Shown here: positions 7,395 through 14,419 of the stretch, one piece after another
How the letters are laid out: the number at the start of each line of letters is the position of its first letter
Numbering within the stretch: the first letter of the stretch is position 1
NCBI GenBank assembly: GCA_900541785.1
Contig: UQKY01000025.1
Location: 1 to 26,676, forward strand
Length of the DNA stretch: 26,676 nucleotides
Direction: 5' to 3'
Source of the DNA: an uncultured Collinsella sp.
GTDB lineage: Bacteria > Actinomycetota > Coriobacteriia > Coriobacteriales > Coriobacteriaceae
Translations under genes and position numbers: made by a program
The notes under the pieces: generated by a model
What the model saw: the letters and a program-made list of their open reading frames with translations, nothing else
The model's database searches: none
What the model was told of the DNA's origin: nothing

Positions 7395-8402
7395 ATGGGG
7401 TCGAAAATGAGCCATGATAAACGCTGTTCCAAACCGCAAGTAGAGCTGTTCTTCCGGTTATTCGAGGCCCATCATGGCGGGCATCTGTTTGTAGCCGCCA
7501 AAAAATGGGATGAACGCTGTGCCTATGCGCTCATGCAAAAAGAGATGATTATTCGACTCTACAACCATGTCTACGCTGATCCCGCATATTGGAATGACCT
7601 CGGCGTCGAAGATCGCATCTTTCAATTGGCATCCGCTATTGCGGTCGTTGAACCGGATGCCGTGTTTTGTGGAGCAACGGCGGCGCTGCTCTATGGCATC
7701 GGTTCTGCATATTCGCTTCTCGACAAGGTGCAAGTGCTGCTGCCGCGTTCCACCAGACGCGATATGTACGAATTCGTTGAATACCGACGCTGGCGATCGG
7801 GCGACGTATGGCAGCTCGGCCCGTTTACGTTAACGGATCCATATCGCACGGTGGTCGACATCGCCCGAACGAGCGCTTTTCGATATGCACTAGGCTATGT
7901 CGACGGGTTGGCTCGTGAGTACGGTGTCGAGCGTGAAGAATTGCGTGCATATGCACAAGCGAACTGCCGCGGACTGCACGGCATCGCGCGCGCATTTGAC
8001 GTTTTTGAACACATGGATGGCAGATCGGATAACGGTGGAGAATCCGAAGCACGGGCGGCAATGATTCTGGCGGGAGTTGCCGCTCCCGAACTTCAGGTTG
8101 AAATCACTCGACCGGGAAACGCCGGCTATTATTTGGCAGATTACGGCTGGCAGATGCCAAACGGCTCTTGGATGCTGGCTGAGCTGCATGGACTAGGCAA
8201 GTTTGAGGACGATGCCCAAAATGATCAGGAACATACTGCGGCAAAAACCTATCGAGCTGCCCTCATGCGCGATGCGAACCTGCGTGCCATGGGCCACAAC
8301 GTCATCCATTTCAAGCTCTCAGACACCTACGATGTCAAAGCGTTCGGCTCCATGATGCGCGGCTACGGTATACCAACCACAAAACCCTACGCAGACTCCT
8401 GA
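7395..8402 (+). CDS. AbiEi-like protein with C-terminal DUF559/Vsr-like (PD-(D/E)XK-type) domain
   Basis: A 335-residue protein. Residues about 1-190 resemble the AbiEi-type antitoxin family of type IV toxin-antitoxin systems: VEPDAVFCGATAALLYGIG, then LGPFTLTDPYRTVVDIAR. Residues about 210-320 resemble a DUF559/very-short-patch-repair nuclease fold. They show GGESEARAAMILAG, an Asp in YYLADYGWQ, Glu and Lys in LAELHGLGKF, and a closing RDANLRAMGHNVIHF strand. No AbiEii partner is adjacent. The ATG at 7395 and one at 7407 both have weak ribosome-binding sites, so the exact start is uncertain. The gene is flanked by hairpin repeats with the same inner stem (copies 1 and 2). The function is unknown; a role in defence or a solitary regulator is conceivable. 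Confidence 0.7.
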   Translation: MGSKMSHDKRCSKPQVELFFRLFEAHHGGHLFVAAKKWDERCAYALMQKEMIIRLYNHVYADPAYWNDLGVEDRIFQLASAIAVVEPDAVFCGATAALLYGIGSAYSLLDKVQVLLPRSTRRDMYEFVEYRRWRSGDVWQLGPFTLTDPYRTVVDIARTSAFRYALGYVDGLAREYGVEREELRAYAQANCRGLHGIARAFDVFEHMDGRSDNGGESEARAAMILAGVAAPELQVEITRPGNAGYYLADYGWQMPNGSWMLAELHGLGKFEDDAQNDQEHTAAKTYRAALMRDANLRAMGHNVIHFKLSDTYDVKAFGSMMRGYGIPTTKPYADS

Positions 8403-8463
8403 CCGGCTGCCCTCATCTTCTCGACAACAGAACCCATCATCGACCCAACCCGCTCGGCCTCAA

Positions 8464-8534
8464 TAAGTTGCGGTGAAATAGTTCCTGGATAACAGCTTTT
8501 GCGGCTAATCCAAGAACTATTTCACCGCAACTTA
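8464..8534. repeat. AAGTTGCGGTGAAATA hairpin element, copy 2
   Basis: The 27-nt arms at 8464-8490 and 8508-8534 pair with a single mismatch (C opposite A on the plus strand, a G-U wobble on the minus strand) around a 17-base loop. The outer bases match copies 1 and 3 and the inner stem matches copy 1 (GTTCCTGGAT). It lies 61 bases behind the AbiEi-like gene and before the tRNA terminator, between convergent transcription units. Confidence 0.9.
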
Positions 8535-8558
8535 GGTGGGGTCCCTGGCATGCATATG

Positions 8559-8594
8559 AAAATGGCTCTGGTCCCAAAAGGAACCAGAGCCATT
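8559..8594 (-). terminator. Rho-independent terminator of the tRNA operon
   Basis: AATGGCTCTGGT (8561-8572) and ACCAGAGCCATT (8583-8594) form a 12-bp stem with a 10-base loop. On the minus strand the stem runs into a short T-tract (8562-8559), just past the 3' end of tRNA-Gly. Confidence 0.85.
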
Positions 8595-8605
8595 CATCTA
8601 TCTTA

Positions 8606-8679
8606 TGGAGCGGGCGACGGGAATCGAACCCGCGTCATCAGCTTGGAAGGCTGGGGTTCTACCATTGAACTACGCCCGC
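8606..8679 (-). tRNA. tRNA-Gly (anticodon TCC)
   Basis: Acceptor arms GCGGGCG (5' end at 8679) and CGCCCGC (8616-8610) pair. The T-arm GCGGGTTCGATTCCCGT and the anticodon loop CTTCCAA give anticodon TCC. Discriminator T at 8609 is followed by an encoded CCA (8608-8606). It lies seven bases downstream of tRNA-Pro in the same transcription unit. Confidence 0.97.
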
Positions 8680-8685
8680 AAGATA

Positions 8686-8762
8686 TGGTCGGGACGACAG
8701 GATTTGAACCTGCGACATCCTGCTCCCAAAGCAGGCGCGCTACCAAACTGCGCCACGTCCCG
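8686..8762 (-). tRNA. tRNA-Pro (anticodon TGG)
   Basis: Acceptor CGGGACG (8762-8756) pairs with CGTCCCG (8696-8690). The anticodon loop TTTGGGA in stem CCTGC/GCAGG gives TGG. The T-arm contains GGTTCAAATCC. Discriminator A at 8689 and CCA at 8688-8686 are encoded. It is first in the two-tRNA operon. Confidence 0.97.
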
Positions 8763-8813
8763 AAGGTGTTGAGCAGCTAAGGTCTAAACCTTGCGTGTCC
8801 CAAAGCGAAGGAA

Positions 8814-8842
8814 ATTATAGGGGAGACTCCCCGCCTGTGCAA
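8814..8842 (-). promoter_or_regulatory. Sigma70 promoter of the tRNA-Pro/tRNA-Gly operon
   Basis: On the minus strand TTGCAC (8842-8837), a 17-base spacer and a perfect TATAAT (8819-8814) form a near-consensus promoter about 45 bases before the tRNA-Pro 5' end. The spacer contains the palindrome GGGGAG-T-CTCCCC (8832-8820). The promoter sits directly behind the brnQ stop codon. Confidence 0.88.
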
Positions 8843-8853
8843 GCATTGATGCC

Positions 8854-10212
8854 TTAGCTCCTCGAATGTGCAACAAAACGACTATGGAGCAGGCCGATTA
8901 CAAAGGCAACCACGGCAACCGGTGCCCACGCAGCACCGATATCTGCCAGCGGCAACGCATCGAACGGTAGCCACGCGCCAGCAAAGAACGCATCGCGAAC
9001 CGAAGTGATTACGCTCTGCACCGCGACAACGCCGCCGACCCAGACCCACACCTGCGGATGAGCGTCGCAAAAACCGTGCACCAGGCCCATAAGCACCAGC
9101 ACGATGGCAACGGGATACAAGGCGTTGAGCATAGGCACCGAGAACATAAGAATCACGTCGAGGCCTACGTTGGAGAGCACGCACGAAAACGCCGCGAACA
9201 CAAAGGCGAGAATCGCAAAGGGACGGCGCATGGCCTCCTCGGAAGCCTCCGCTCCCCCTTCGACCACATACGTCTCGCAGAAGTAACGCGAGCAGCAGCT
9301 GATAAGGCCAATACACACGTTCATGCAGGCGAGGAAAAAGATCGCAAAGACCACGACCGTGCCGGCAAGACCAAAGTGCATGGAGGCAGAGCGGGCAAGG
9401 ATGGCGGCGCCGTTGGTAGCATCGGGCATCACGGTGCCGAGCTGCATTCCGGCAAGCGCCAGGCCGCAGTAGATGATGGCCATGAGCACGCCGGCAATCA
9501 CACCGGAACGCGAAATCTCGAAGGCCACGCGCCTATCGTCGGTAACGCCGAGCTCATGGATGGTCTCAGCGATGATGATGCCAAAGGCGAGCGACGCGAG
9601 CAGGTCCATGGTCTGGTAGCCGGTCAAAAAGCCTTGCACGGCAGTGCCCGCATCGTAGGGAGCCTGAGGCGCGGCAGCCGGTCCCAGCGGCGAGATCACA
9701 GCAGCACCAACAACCAGCACGATGAGCGCGATAAGCGCGGGGCCCGTAATGCGGCCGAGCACGCGTGTGATGACACCCGGGCGCAGCGTGAGCACAAACG
9801 CGACGACGAAGAACCCGATGGCAAACACCAGACGTTCCGTGCCGAGCGAAACGCCCTCGGGTAGCAGCGGCACCAGCATTTCGAACGCCGTAGAGCTTGT
9901 GCGAGGAATGGCCAGGCACGGACCGATGGCCAGATAGACCGCCGCAACGAAGAATTCGCCAAACTTGGGATGCACGCGGCCGGCCAGCTCGCGGGCCGTA
10001 CCGGCGAGCGCGACGGCGATAAATCCCATGACGGGCAAACCGATAGCAGCTATGAGAAAGCCGAGCATGGCAACCGGCGTGGCAGAGCCTGCCTGCAGCG
10101 CCAGCAGCGGCGGAATAATGAGGTTGCCGGCGCCAAAGAGCATCGAGAATAGGGCGATGCCGACGGTAACGACATGGTCGGAGCGTAGACCACGCGAGGC
10201 GGATGAGGCCAT
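8854..10212 (-). CDS. brnQ: Branched-chain amino acid transporter BrnQ (LIVCS family)
   Basis: A 452-residue integral membrane protein of the LIVCS cation-symporter family, which imports leucine, isoleucine and valine with Na+ or H+. The N-terminus carries the characteristic GIALFSMLFGAGNLIIPPLL helix, followed by about eleven more hydrophobic helices. The region GFLTGYQTMDLLASLAFG is typical of BrnQ. The length is normal for the family. The ATG at 10212 follows AAAGGTG. It lies downstream of a strong terminator that ends the selenium operon and is probably transcribed alone. No regulatory leader is evident in the short gap. Confidence 0.93.
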   Translation of the reverse strand: MASSASRGLRSDHVVTVGIALFSMLFGAGNLIIPPLLALQAGSATPVAMLGFLIAAIGLPVMGFIAVALAGTARELAGRVHPKFGEFFVAAVYLAIGPCLAIPRTSSTAFEMLVPLLPEGVSLGTERLVFAIGFFVVAFVLTLRPGVITRVLGRITGPALIALIVLVVGAAVISPLGPAAAPQAPYDAGTAVQGFLTGYQTMDLLASLAFGIIIAETIHELGVTDDRRVAFEISRSGVIAGVLMAIIYCGLALAGMQLGTVMPDATNGAAILARSASMHFGLAGTVVVFAIFFLACMNVCIGLISCCSRYFCETYVVEGGAEASEEAMRRPFAILAFVFAAFSCVLSNVGLDVILMFSVPMLNALYPVAIVLVLMGLVHGFCDAHPQVWVWVGGVVAVQSVITSVRDAFFAGAWLPFDALPLADIGAAWAPVAVVAFVIGLLHSRFVAHSRS

Positions 10213-10230
10213 GAGAGCACCTTTCGAATC

Positions 10231-10265
10231 AAAACAAAAACGGGACGGGCAAAAGACCCGTCCCG
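10231..10265 (-). terminator. Rho-independent terminator of the selenium operon
   Basis: CGGGACGGG (10241-10249) and CCCGTCCCG (10257-10265) form a perfect 9-bp stem with a 7-base loop. On the minus strand it is followed by TTTTTGTTTT (10240-10231). It lies 14 bases behind the cysteine desulfurase stop and separates that operon from brnQ. Confidence 0.92.
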
Positions 10266-10279
10266 CAAGTATATACGCT

Positions 10280-11419
10280 TTAGCAGGCTAAATCGCGCAA
10301 AGCGTCAATCGCGGTGTCGACTTCCTCGTTCGTGTTGAAATACCCAAACGAGAAGCGAACGACACCCTGACGCTCGGTCCCCAGCGCGCGGTGCATGAGC
10401 GGAGCGCAATGGGCGCCGGGGCGCGTCGCAATCCCCCACCCTTGCATGAGTGCATCCGAGATCTCGGCCGAATCGATATCGCCCACGTTGAGCGACACAA
10501 TCGCAGAGCGCGCCGGCTGGTCAAAGGCACCATAGAGCTTAATCCCCGGAATCTCGCGCACACCGGCAAGGAAGCGATCCGCCAGTGCTCGCTCGTGTGC
10601 CGCAATCGCCTCGACTCCACCTTGAGCCTCGATAAAGTCGAGACCCGCGGAAAGTCCCGCGATGCCGTGACCGTTGAGCGTGCCCGCCTCCAGGCGCGTG
10701 GGCCACTCAAGCGGCTGCAGTGCATCGAAGCTGTGCACGCCCGTGCCGCCCATGGCCCAGGGCGCCACGTCGACACACTCCGCCACGGCCAGACCGCCGG
10801 TGCCCTGCGGGCCCATCAGCCCCTTGTGGCCGGTAAAGCACACGACGTCGAGCCCCATGGCCTGCATATCGATATGCGCCGTGCCGGCAGACTGCGAGGC
10901 ATCGACGATCACGAGCGCACCGGCCGCATGGGCCATGGCAGCTACGCGTGCAATGTCGACCGCGTTGCCGGTCACATTGGAGGCGTGCGTCACCACCACA
11001 GCACGCGTGCCCGGCGTGACCAGCTGCTCGAGCTCATCGTAGTCGAGCACGCCGCTCGCATCGCAACCCGCATGCTCAACCGTCACACCCTGCTCCGTCG
11101 TCAAGCGATTAAGCGGACGTAGCACCGAGTTGTGCTCGAGCACCGTCGTGACCACGCGCTCGCCGGGACGCACCACGCCGTTAATCGCCGTGTTGAGCGC
11201 CGCCGTAGAGTTGGGCGTAAAGCACACATGGTCCGCCCTCGGGCAACCCAAAAGGTGCGCGAGCTTGGCACGGCAAGCGTGAATCGTACGAGCGGCATCG
11301 AGGGCACCCGACGTGGCGCCGCGTCCGGCATTGCCGAGCGAGCACATCGCCTGCGTCACGGCATCGATGACCGTTTGTGGCTTGTGCATGGTCGTCGCCG
11401 CGTTATCCAGGTAGATCAT
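10280..11419 (-). CDS. Class V aminotransferase / cysteine desulfurase of the selenium cluster
   Basis: A 379-residue PLP enzyme of the cysteine desulfurase/selenocysteine lyase type. Visible features are the N-terminal YLDNAATT, His96 in LEHNS (stacks on PLP), Asp173 in IVDASQSAG, the Schiff-base Lys199 in FTGHKGLMG, and a catalytic-type Cys338 in RPGAHCAP. The family releases sulfur or selenium from (seleno)cysteine. Next to selD and yedF it is likely to deliver selenium for selenophosphate synthesis; that role is inferred. The ATG at 11419 overlaps the stop of the DUF3343 gene (ATGA) and has GGGAGG seven bases upstream. It is the last gene of the operon, followed by a terminator. It is not next to any suf or isc genes, which argues against a general Fe-S assembly role. 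Confidence 0.88.
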   Translation of the reverse strand: MIYLDNAATTMHKPQTVIDAVTQAMCSLGNAGRGATSGALDAARTIHACRAKLAHLLGCPRADHVCFTPNSTAALNTAINGVVRPGERVVTTVLEHNSVLRPLNRLTTEQGVTVEHAGCDASGVLDYDELEQLVTPGTRAVVVTHASNVTGNAVDIARVAAMAHAAGALVIVDASQSAGTAHIDMQAMGLDVVCFTGHKGLMGPQGTGGLAVAECVDVAPWAMGGTGVHSFDALQPLEWPTRLEAGTLNGHGIAGLSAGLDFIEAQGGVEAIAAHERALADRFLAGVREIPGIKLYGAFDQPARSAIVSLNVGDIDSAEISDALMQGWGIATRPGAHCAPLMHRALGTERQGVVRFSFGYFNTNEEVDTAIDALRDLAC

Positions 11420-11667
11420 CGCACGACCTCCCACATATCAATCACGGTATAGCCCTCGGTAGGAACGCCCGCCGCGGTAAGCTCGCTGCGCAGCAGCTCC
11501 TCATCGGCAGGCAGCGCCTTCCACGCCAAGCCGCAGCCGGCAGCGACCTCCCCGGGCACGGGAATCGTTCGCCCGGGAAGGCCGCGCTCGATGCACAGGG
11601 ACTCGCAGCCCATGGCGGCCGCCGTGGTGGGAAACGTGATGACAAGCGCCGGGCGCTTCTCCCTCAT
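11416..11667 (-). CDS. DUF3343 family small protein (putative Se/S carrier)
   Basis: An 83-residue protein with the pattern of the DUF3343 (putative Se/S carrier-like) family: an N-terminal strand PALVITFPTTAAAMGCESLC, a turn GRTIPVPGEVAAGCGLAWK, and a short C-terminal strand. Cysteines in MGCE, SLCIE and AAGCGL could carry persulfide or perselenide. The ATG at 11667 follows GGAG at good spacing; a TTG further upstream is less likely. It is coupled by a 4-nt overlap to the desulfurase gene and sits 19 bases behind yedF. This four-gene neighbourhood (selD, yedF, DUF3343, desulfurase) is known in selenium-using bacteria, but the protein's biochemical role is not established. Confidence 0.78.
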   Translation of the reverse strand: MREKRPALVITFPTTAAAMGCESLCIERGLPGRTIPVPGEVAAGCGLAWKALPADEELLRSELTAAGVPTEGYTVIDMWEVVR

Positions 11668-11686
11668 GGCAACTCCAACCAATACG

Positions 11687-12313
11687 CTACGGGCGCACGA
11701 CGCGCACGGCCTGCTCCATCTTCTCCACGATCACGTACATGTTGGTGACCTCGCCCACGGCAAGCTGGTCCTTAATGCCATAGTGGTCGAGGCAGGTGCC
11801 ACAGGTAAGAATCTCGACGCCCTGCTCGGCCAGTCCCTTAAGGTCGTCGAGCACCGGAGAGCCCTCGACGGTGAGCTTGGCGCCGCCGTTGTAGAACAGC
11901 ATAGTCGCGGGCAGCTCCTCCTGCTGCGTCACGGCAAAGATGAAAGCCTTCATGAGCTTGTGGCCCAGCTCGTCGTCGCCACGGCCCATGCAATCGGTGT
12001 AGACGGAAATGACGAGTTTGCCCTTGCCGGCGCTGGTATCGCAGAAGGCAGCGCCATCCTGCTCGGGATCGGCAACGGCAACGGCGCTAGAGGTCGCCAC
12101 GGTCACGTGCCACTCGGCGTCAGAAACCTTCTCGACCGAGGCCGTGCAGCCCTTCTCCTGCGCCATCTTGGAGATGTTCTTGACGGCGGTCTCGTTGTCG
12201 ACCGAGGTCACGACGGCGCCCTCGCCATCGAGCTGTTTCAGGGCTTTGAGCGTCTTGACGACGGGCAGCGGGCAGGCATCGCCCATGGCATTGACTTCAA
12301 TCTTGGTAGACAT
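11687..12313 (-). CDS. yedF: Selenium metabolism protein YedF (TusA + DsrE-like domains)
   Basis: A 208-residue protein. The N-terminal 75 residues form a TusA/SirA-like domain with the CPLP motif (Cys14-Pro17) in GDACPLPVVKTLKAL. The C-terminal half is DsrE-like (KLVISVYTDCMGRGDDELG) and ends with a redox-type CGTC at 171-174. YedF proteins occur in genomes that also have selD and are taken as selenium or sulfur relay proteins. The ATG at 12313 follows AAAGGA. It lies between selD (61 bases upstream, with a small hairpin in the gap) and the DUF3343 gene. The product is slightly longer than the usual ~195 residues because of an alanine- and aspartate-rich linker between the domains. Confidence 0.88.
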   Translation of the reverse strand: MSTKIEVNAMGDACPLPVVKTLKALKQLDGEGAVVTSVDNETAVKNISKMAQEKGCTASVEKVSDAEWHVTVATSSAVAVADPEQDGAAFCDTSAGKGKLVISVYTDCMGRGDDELGHKLMKAFIFAVTQQEELPATMLFYNGGAKLTVEGSPVLDDLKGLAEQGVEILTCGTCLDHYGIKDQLAVGEVTNMYVIVEKMEQAVRVVRP

Positions 12314-12334
12314 AGCAAATTCCTTTCGAAAGAA

Positions 12335-12350
12335 CCGTTCTAGAGAACGG
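12335..12350 (-). promoter_or_regulatory. Small hairpin between selD and yedF
   Basis: CCGTTC (12335-12340) and GAACGG (12345-12350) pair perfectly around TAGA, followed on the minus strand by TTCTTTCG, just upstream of the yedF ribosome-binding site. It could attenuate or insulate, but it is short and may carry no function. Confidence 0.35.
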
Positions 12351-12374
12351 CAAACAGTTACATAAACGTGCGGG

Positions 12375-13424
12375 CTAGCGAACAACGCGGACGGCAGGAC
12401 CGCCCGGCTCCGCCTCGCACACGCGCCCGACAACGGCCGCGATGCGCCCCTCGGCATGCAGGCGACGCGCAAGCTCATCCGTATCGGCAGCAGGCGCCGC
12501 GATGAGCAAACCACCAGACGTCTGCGGATCGTATAGCGCATCCAGCATGCCAGGCTCCAGGCCCTCGTCGGCAGCCACGCGTGGGCCAAAGAAGTCCTGG
12601 TTGCGGTAGGCGCCGGCGGGGATAATGCCAAGACGCGCCATGTCGAGCACCTGGTCAAAGAGCGGTACCGTTCCCGACGCAAGCTCGATCTGCACGCCCG
12701 AGCCCTCGGCCATCTCGCACGCGTGCCCGATCAGGCCAAAGCCCGTAATGTCGGTGCAGCCGTGAAGCTCAAGTCCCTCGGCCAGACGAATCGGGGCCTC
12801 GTTGAGGGCGCGCATCGAGTCAAACATGGCTGCGGCCTCGTCCTGCTCGATGAGCTCGCCCTTAATGGCCGTGGTGATGATGCCCGAGCCGATCGCCTTG
12901 GTCAGCAGCAGAACATCGCCTGCGCGTGCGCCGCTGTTGGCGAACATGCGGTCGAGCGCGACAAAACCGCTCACGGACAGCCCGTACTTGGGCTCGTCGT
13001 CGTTGATGGTGTGGCCGCCCGCGATGGAGCAACCCGCCTCGACGCACTTGTCGGCGCCGCCCGCCAGAATCTGACCGGCAACTTCAACGCCCAGACAACT
13101 GGGTATGCAGAGCAGGTTCATAGCATGGCTCGGCCGCCCGCCCATGGCGTAGATATCCGACAGCGAGTTGGCTGCGGCAATCTGGCCAAACAGAAACGGG
13201 TCGTCGACCATCGGCGGAAAGAAGTCGATGGACTGCACGAGGCCCAGGTTCTCCCCTACGCGGAAGACGCTCGCATCGTCAGAGGTATCGAACCCCACGA
13301 GCAAGTTGTCGTTATGCACATTGGGTAAATCGCCCAGGACCTGGGCGAGGGCTCCGGGGGCCAACTTAGCGGCTCAACCGCTCGCGGCCGTCATAGACGT
13401 GAGCTTAATCTGATCGTCAGCCAT
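12375..13424 (-). CDS. selD: Selenophosphate synthetase SelD, itself a selenoprotein (Sec17)
   Basis: SelD makes selenophosphate from selenide and ATP for Sec-tRNA synthesis. The conserved frame starts best at ATG 13424, which has AGGAGG five bases upstream, and meets TGA at 13374-13376 as codon 17. The context SG-U-AAKLAPGALAQVL places Sec at the catalytic position (Cys17 in E. coli) and Lys20 at the essential lysine. Downstream features match the family: DTSDDASVF, VQSIDFFPPMVDDPF, the ATP-site SDIYAMGGRP, GGHTINDDEPKYGLSV and TGFGLIGHA. The product is 349 residues including Sec (E. coli 347). A conventional call starting at TTG 13364 would lose the active site. It follows the activase gene by 69 bases. 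Confidence 0.94.
13330..13376 (-). promoter_or_regulatory. SECIS-like hairpin in selD
   Basis: Downstream of the TGA (13376-13374) the mRNA contains a perfect palindrome, TCGCCCAG-GTC-CTGGGCGA (13348-13330). It can form an 8-bp stem, or a 6-bp stem with AGGTCCT in the loop. The apical GGTC resembles the GGUC of known bacterial SECIS loops and of the fdhF hairpin in this window. The stem starts 25 bases after the UGA, slightly further than in fdhF. Confidence 0.8.
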
Positions 13425-13493
13425 CGATACCTCCTCTCAAACACAAACAATGCATCCCAGTATACGCATGAACGCGCTTCCACGGCCGATACA

Positions 13494-14258
13494 TCACCCT
13501 AGCGCCTGGGCGCGAATCGCCGCGCCGATGGCACCTGCAAAGCGAGCCTGGGGCGAGGTGGTCACCGGCGACCCCAGTAGCTCGCCCAACCGCTCCACCA
13601 CGAAGGCGTTCTCGCACAGGCCACCGGTCAGGTAGTACGGGGCGCCCGCGGCCTGCCCGGCCATGGTCGCCACGCGCGAGACCACGCTGTCGATCACGCC
13701 ACGGGCGATGTTCTCGCGCGGCTCACCGCGACCGATCAGGCTGATAACCTCGCTTTCGGCAAACACCGTGCACATGCTGCTGATCTTGGTGGGCTCGCCG
13801 GAACGCGCCAGGTCGGCCATCTGCTGCTGGGAAATGCCTAGGCGGTCGGCCATGATCTCCAAAAAGCGCCCCGTGCCGGCGGCGCACTTGTCGTTCATGG
13901 CAAACTTGGCCACACGGCCACTTTTAAGCTGAATGACCTTGGTGTCCTGGCCGCCCACGTCGATCACGGTGCCGTGGTCGCCAAACAGGCGCACGGCACC
14001 GGTGCCGTGGCAGGTGATCTCGGTCACGACCTTGTGCGCATAGGGCACGGCGACACGACCGTAGCCGGTCGCGATCACGCGCACGTCGTCGGCAGCCACG
14101 TCATAGCCAGCCGCGGCAAGCTCGCCGCGCAGACGCTCGGCCGCATCGACCGAGGAGAACCCGGTTGGCTGCACGCACGTCCACGCCACCAAACCCTCCC
14201 CATCGACCACAGCAGCCTTAGCCGCCGTAGACCCGATATCGATCCCGATCCCTATCAT
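13494..14258 (-). CDS. Activase ATPase of 2-hydroxyacyl-CoA dehydratase / double-cubane protein (HgdC/YjiL type)
   Basis: A 254-residue ASKHA-fold ATPase of the BadF/BadG/HgdC group. Visible features are the N-terminal phosphate loop GIDIGSTAAKAAVVDG, the second ATP-binding segment VIDVGGQDTKVIQL, and the two cysteines that bind one [4Fe-4S] cluster across the dimer, Cys125 in NDKCAAGTG and Cys163 in SSMCTVFAE. Such proteins use ATP to drive a single low-potential electron into the partner dehydratase or double-cubane protein. The length equals HgdC/YjiL. The ATG at 14258 has AGGAGAG upstream. It lies behind the two dehydratase-like genes, as expected for a partner, and directly before selD. 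Confidence 0.92.
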   Translation of the reverse strand: MIGIGIDIGSTAAKAAVVDGEGLVAWTCVQPTGFSSVDAAERLRGELAAAGYDVAADDVRVIATGYGRVAVPYAHKVVTEITCHGTGAVRLFGDHGTVIDVGGQDTKVIQLKSGRVAKFAMNDKCAAGTGRFLEIMADRLGISQQQMADLARSGEPTKISSMCTVFAESEVISLIGRGEPRENIARGVIDSVVSRVATMAGQAAGAPYYLTGGLCENAFVVERLGELLGSPVTTSPQARFAGAIGAAIRAQALG

Positions 14259-14310
14259 GGCTCTCTCCTAACCTAAACATCAAAGGTAGCGGCGCGTTCA
14301 GGCGCCTTAG

Positions 14311-14419
14311 CTCTAGGTTTCTCAGGTGCCGGAGATTGCCCCGAAAGAGGAGCGCAGCGTACTTTGGGTACGCAAGCGACGGTTTGAGGAGCAAGATCCG
14401 GTGCCTGAGGAAGCTAGAG
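14311..14419. repeat. Structured intergenic element A (covarying hairpin)
   Basis: The arms at 14311-14333 and 14397-14419 pair over 23 positions with one mismatch and three U-G/G-U wobbles when read on the plus strand. Inside are TTGCCCC (14336-14342) opposite GGAGCAA (14388-14394) and a terminal GCGTAC-TTTGG-GTACGC hairpin (14357-14373). It starts inside the last codons of the 387-residue dehydratase-like gene; that gene's stop codon is part of the stem. It is about 80% identical to element B. There is no T-tract. Confidence 0.85.

Noticed and set aside
7154..8534. CRISPR-like spacing of the AAGTTGCGG repeats
   Set aside because: The copies are far apart, palindromic over their whole length and separated by genes. 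There are no regular spacers and no cas genes.
8499..8780. 93-codon plus-strand frame across the two tRNA genes
   Set aside because: It is antisense to two intact tRNAs and their terminator.
13362..13364. TTG start for selD
   Set aside because: It would remove the catalytic Sec17 and Lys20. The ATG at 13424 has an excellent ribosome-binding site and the UGA context matches Sec-type SelD.
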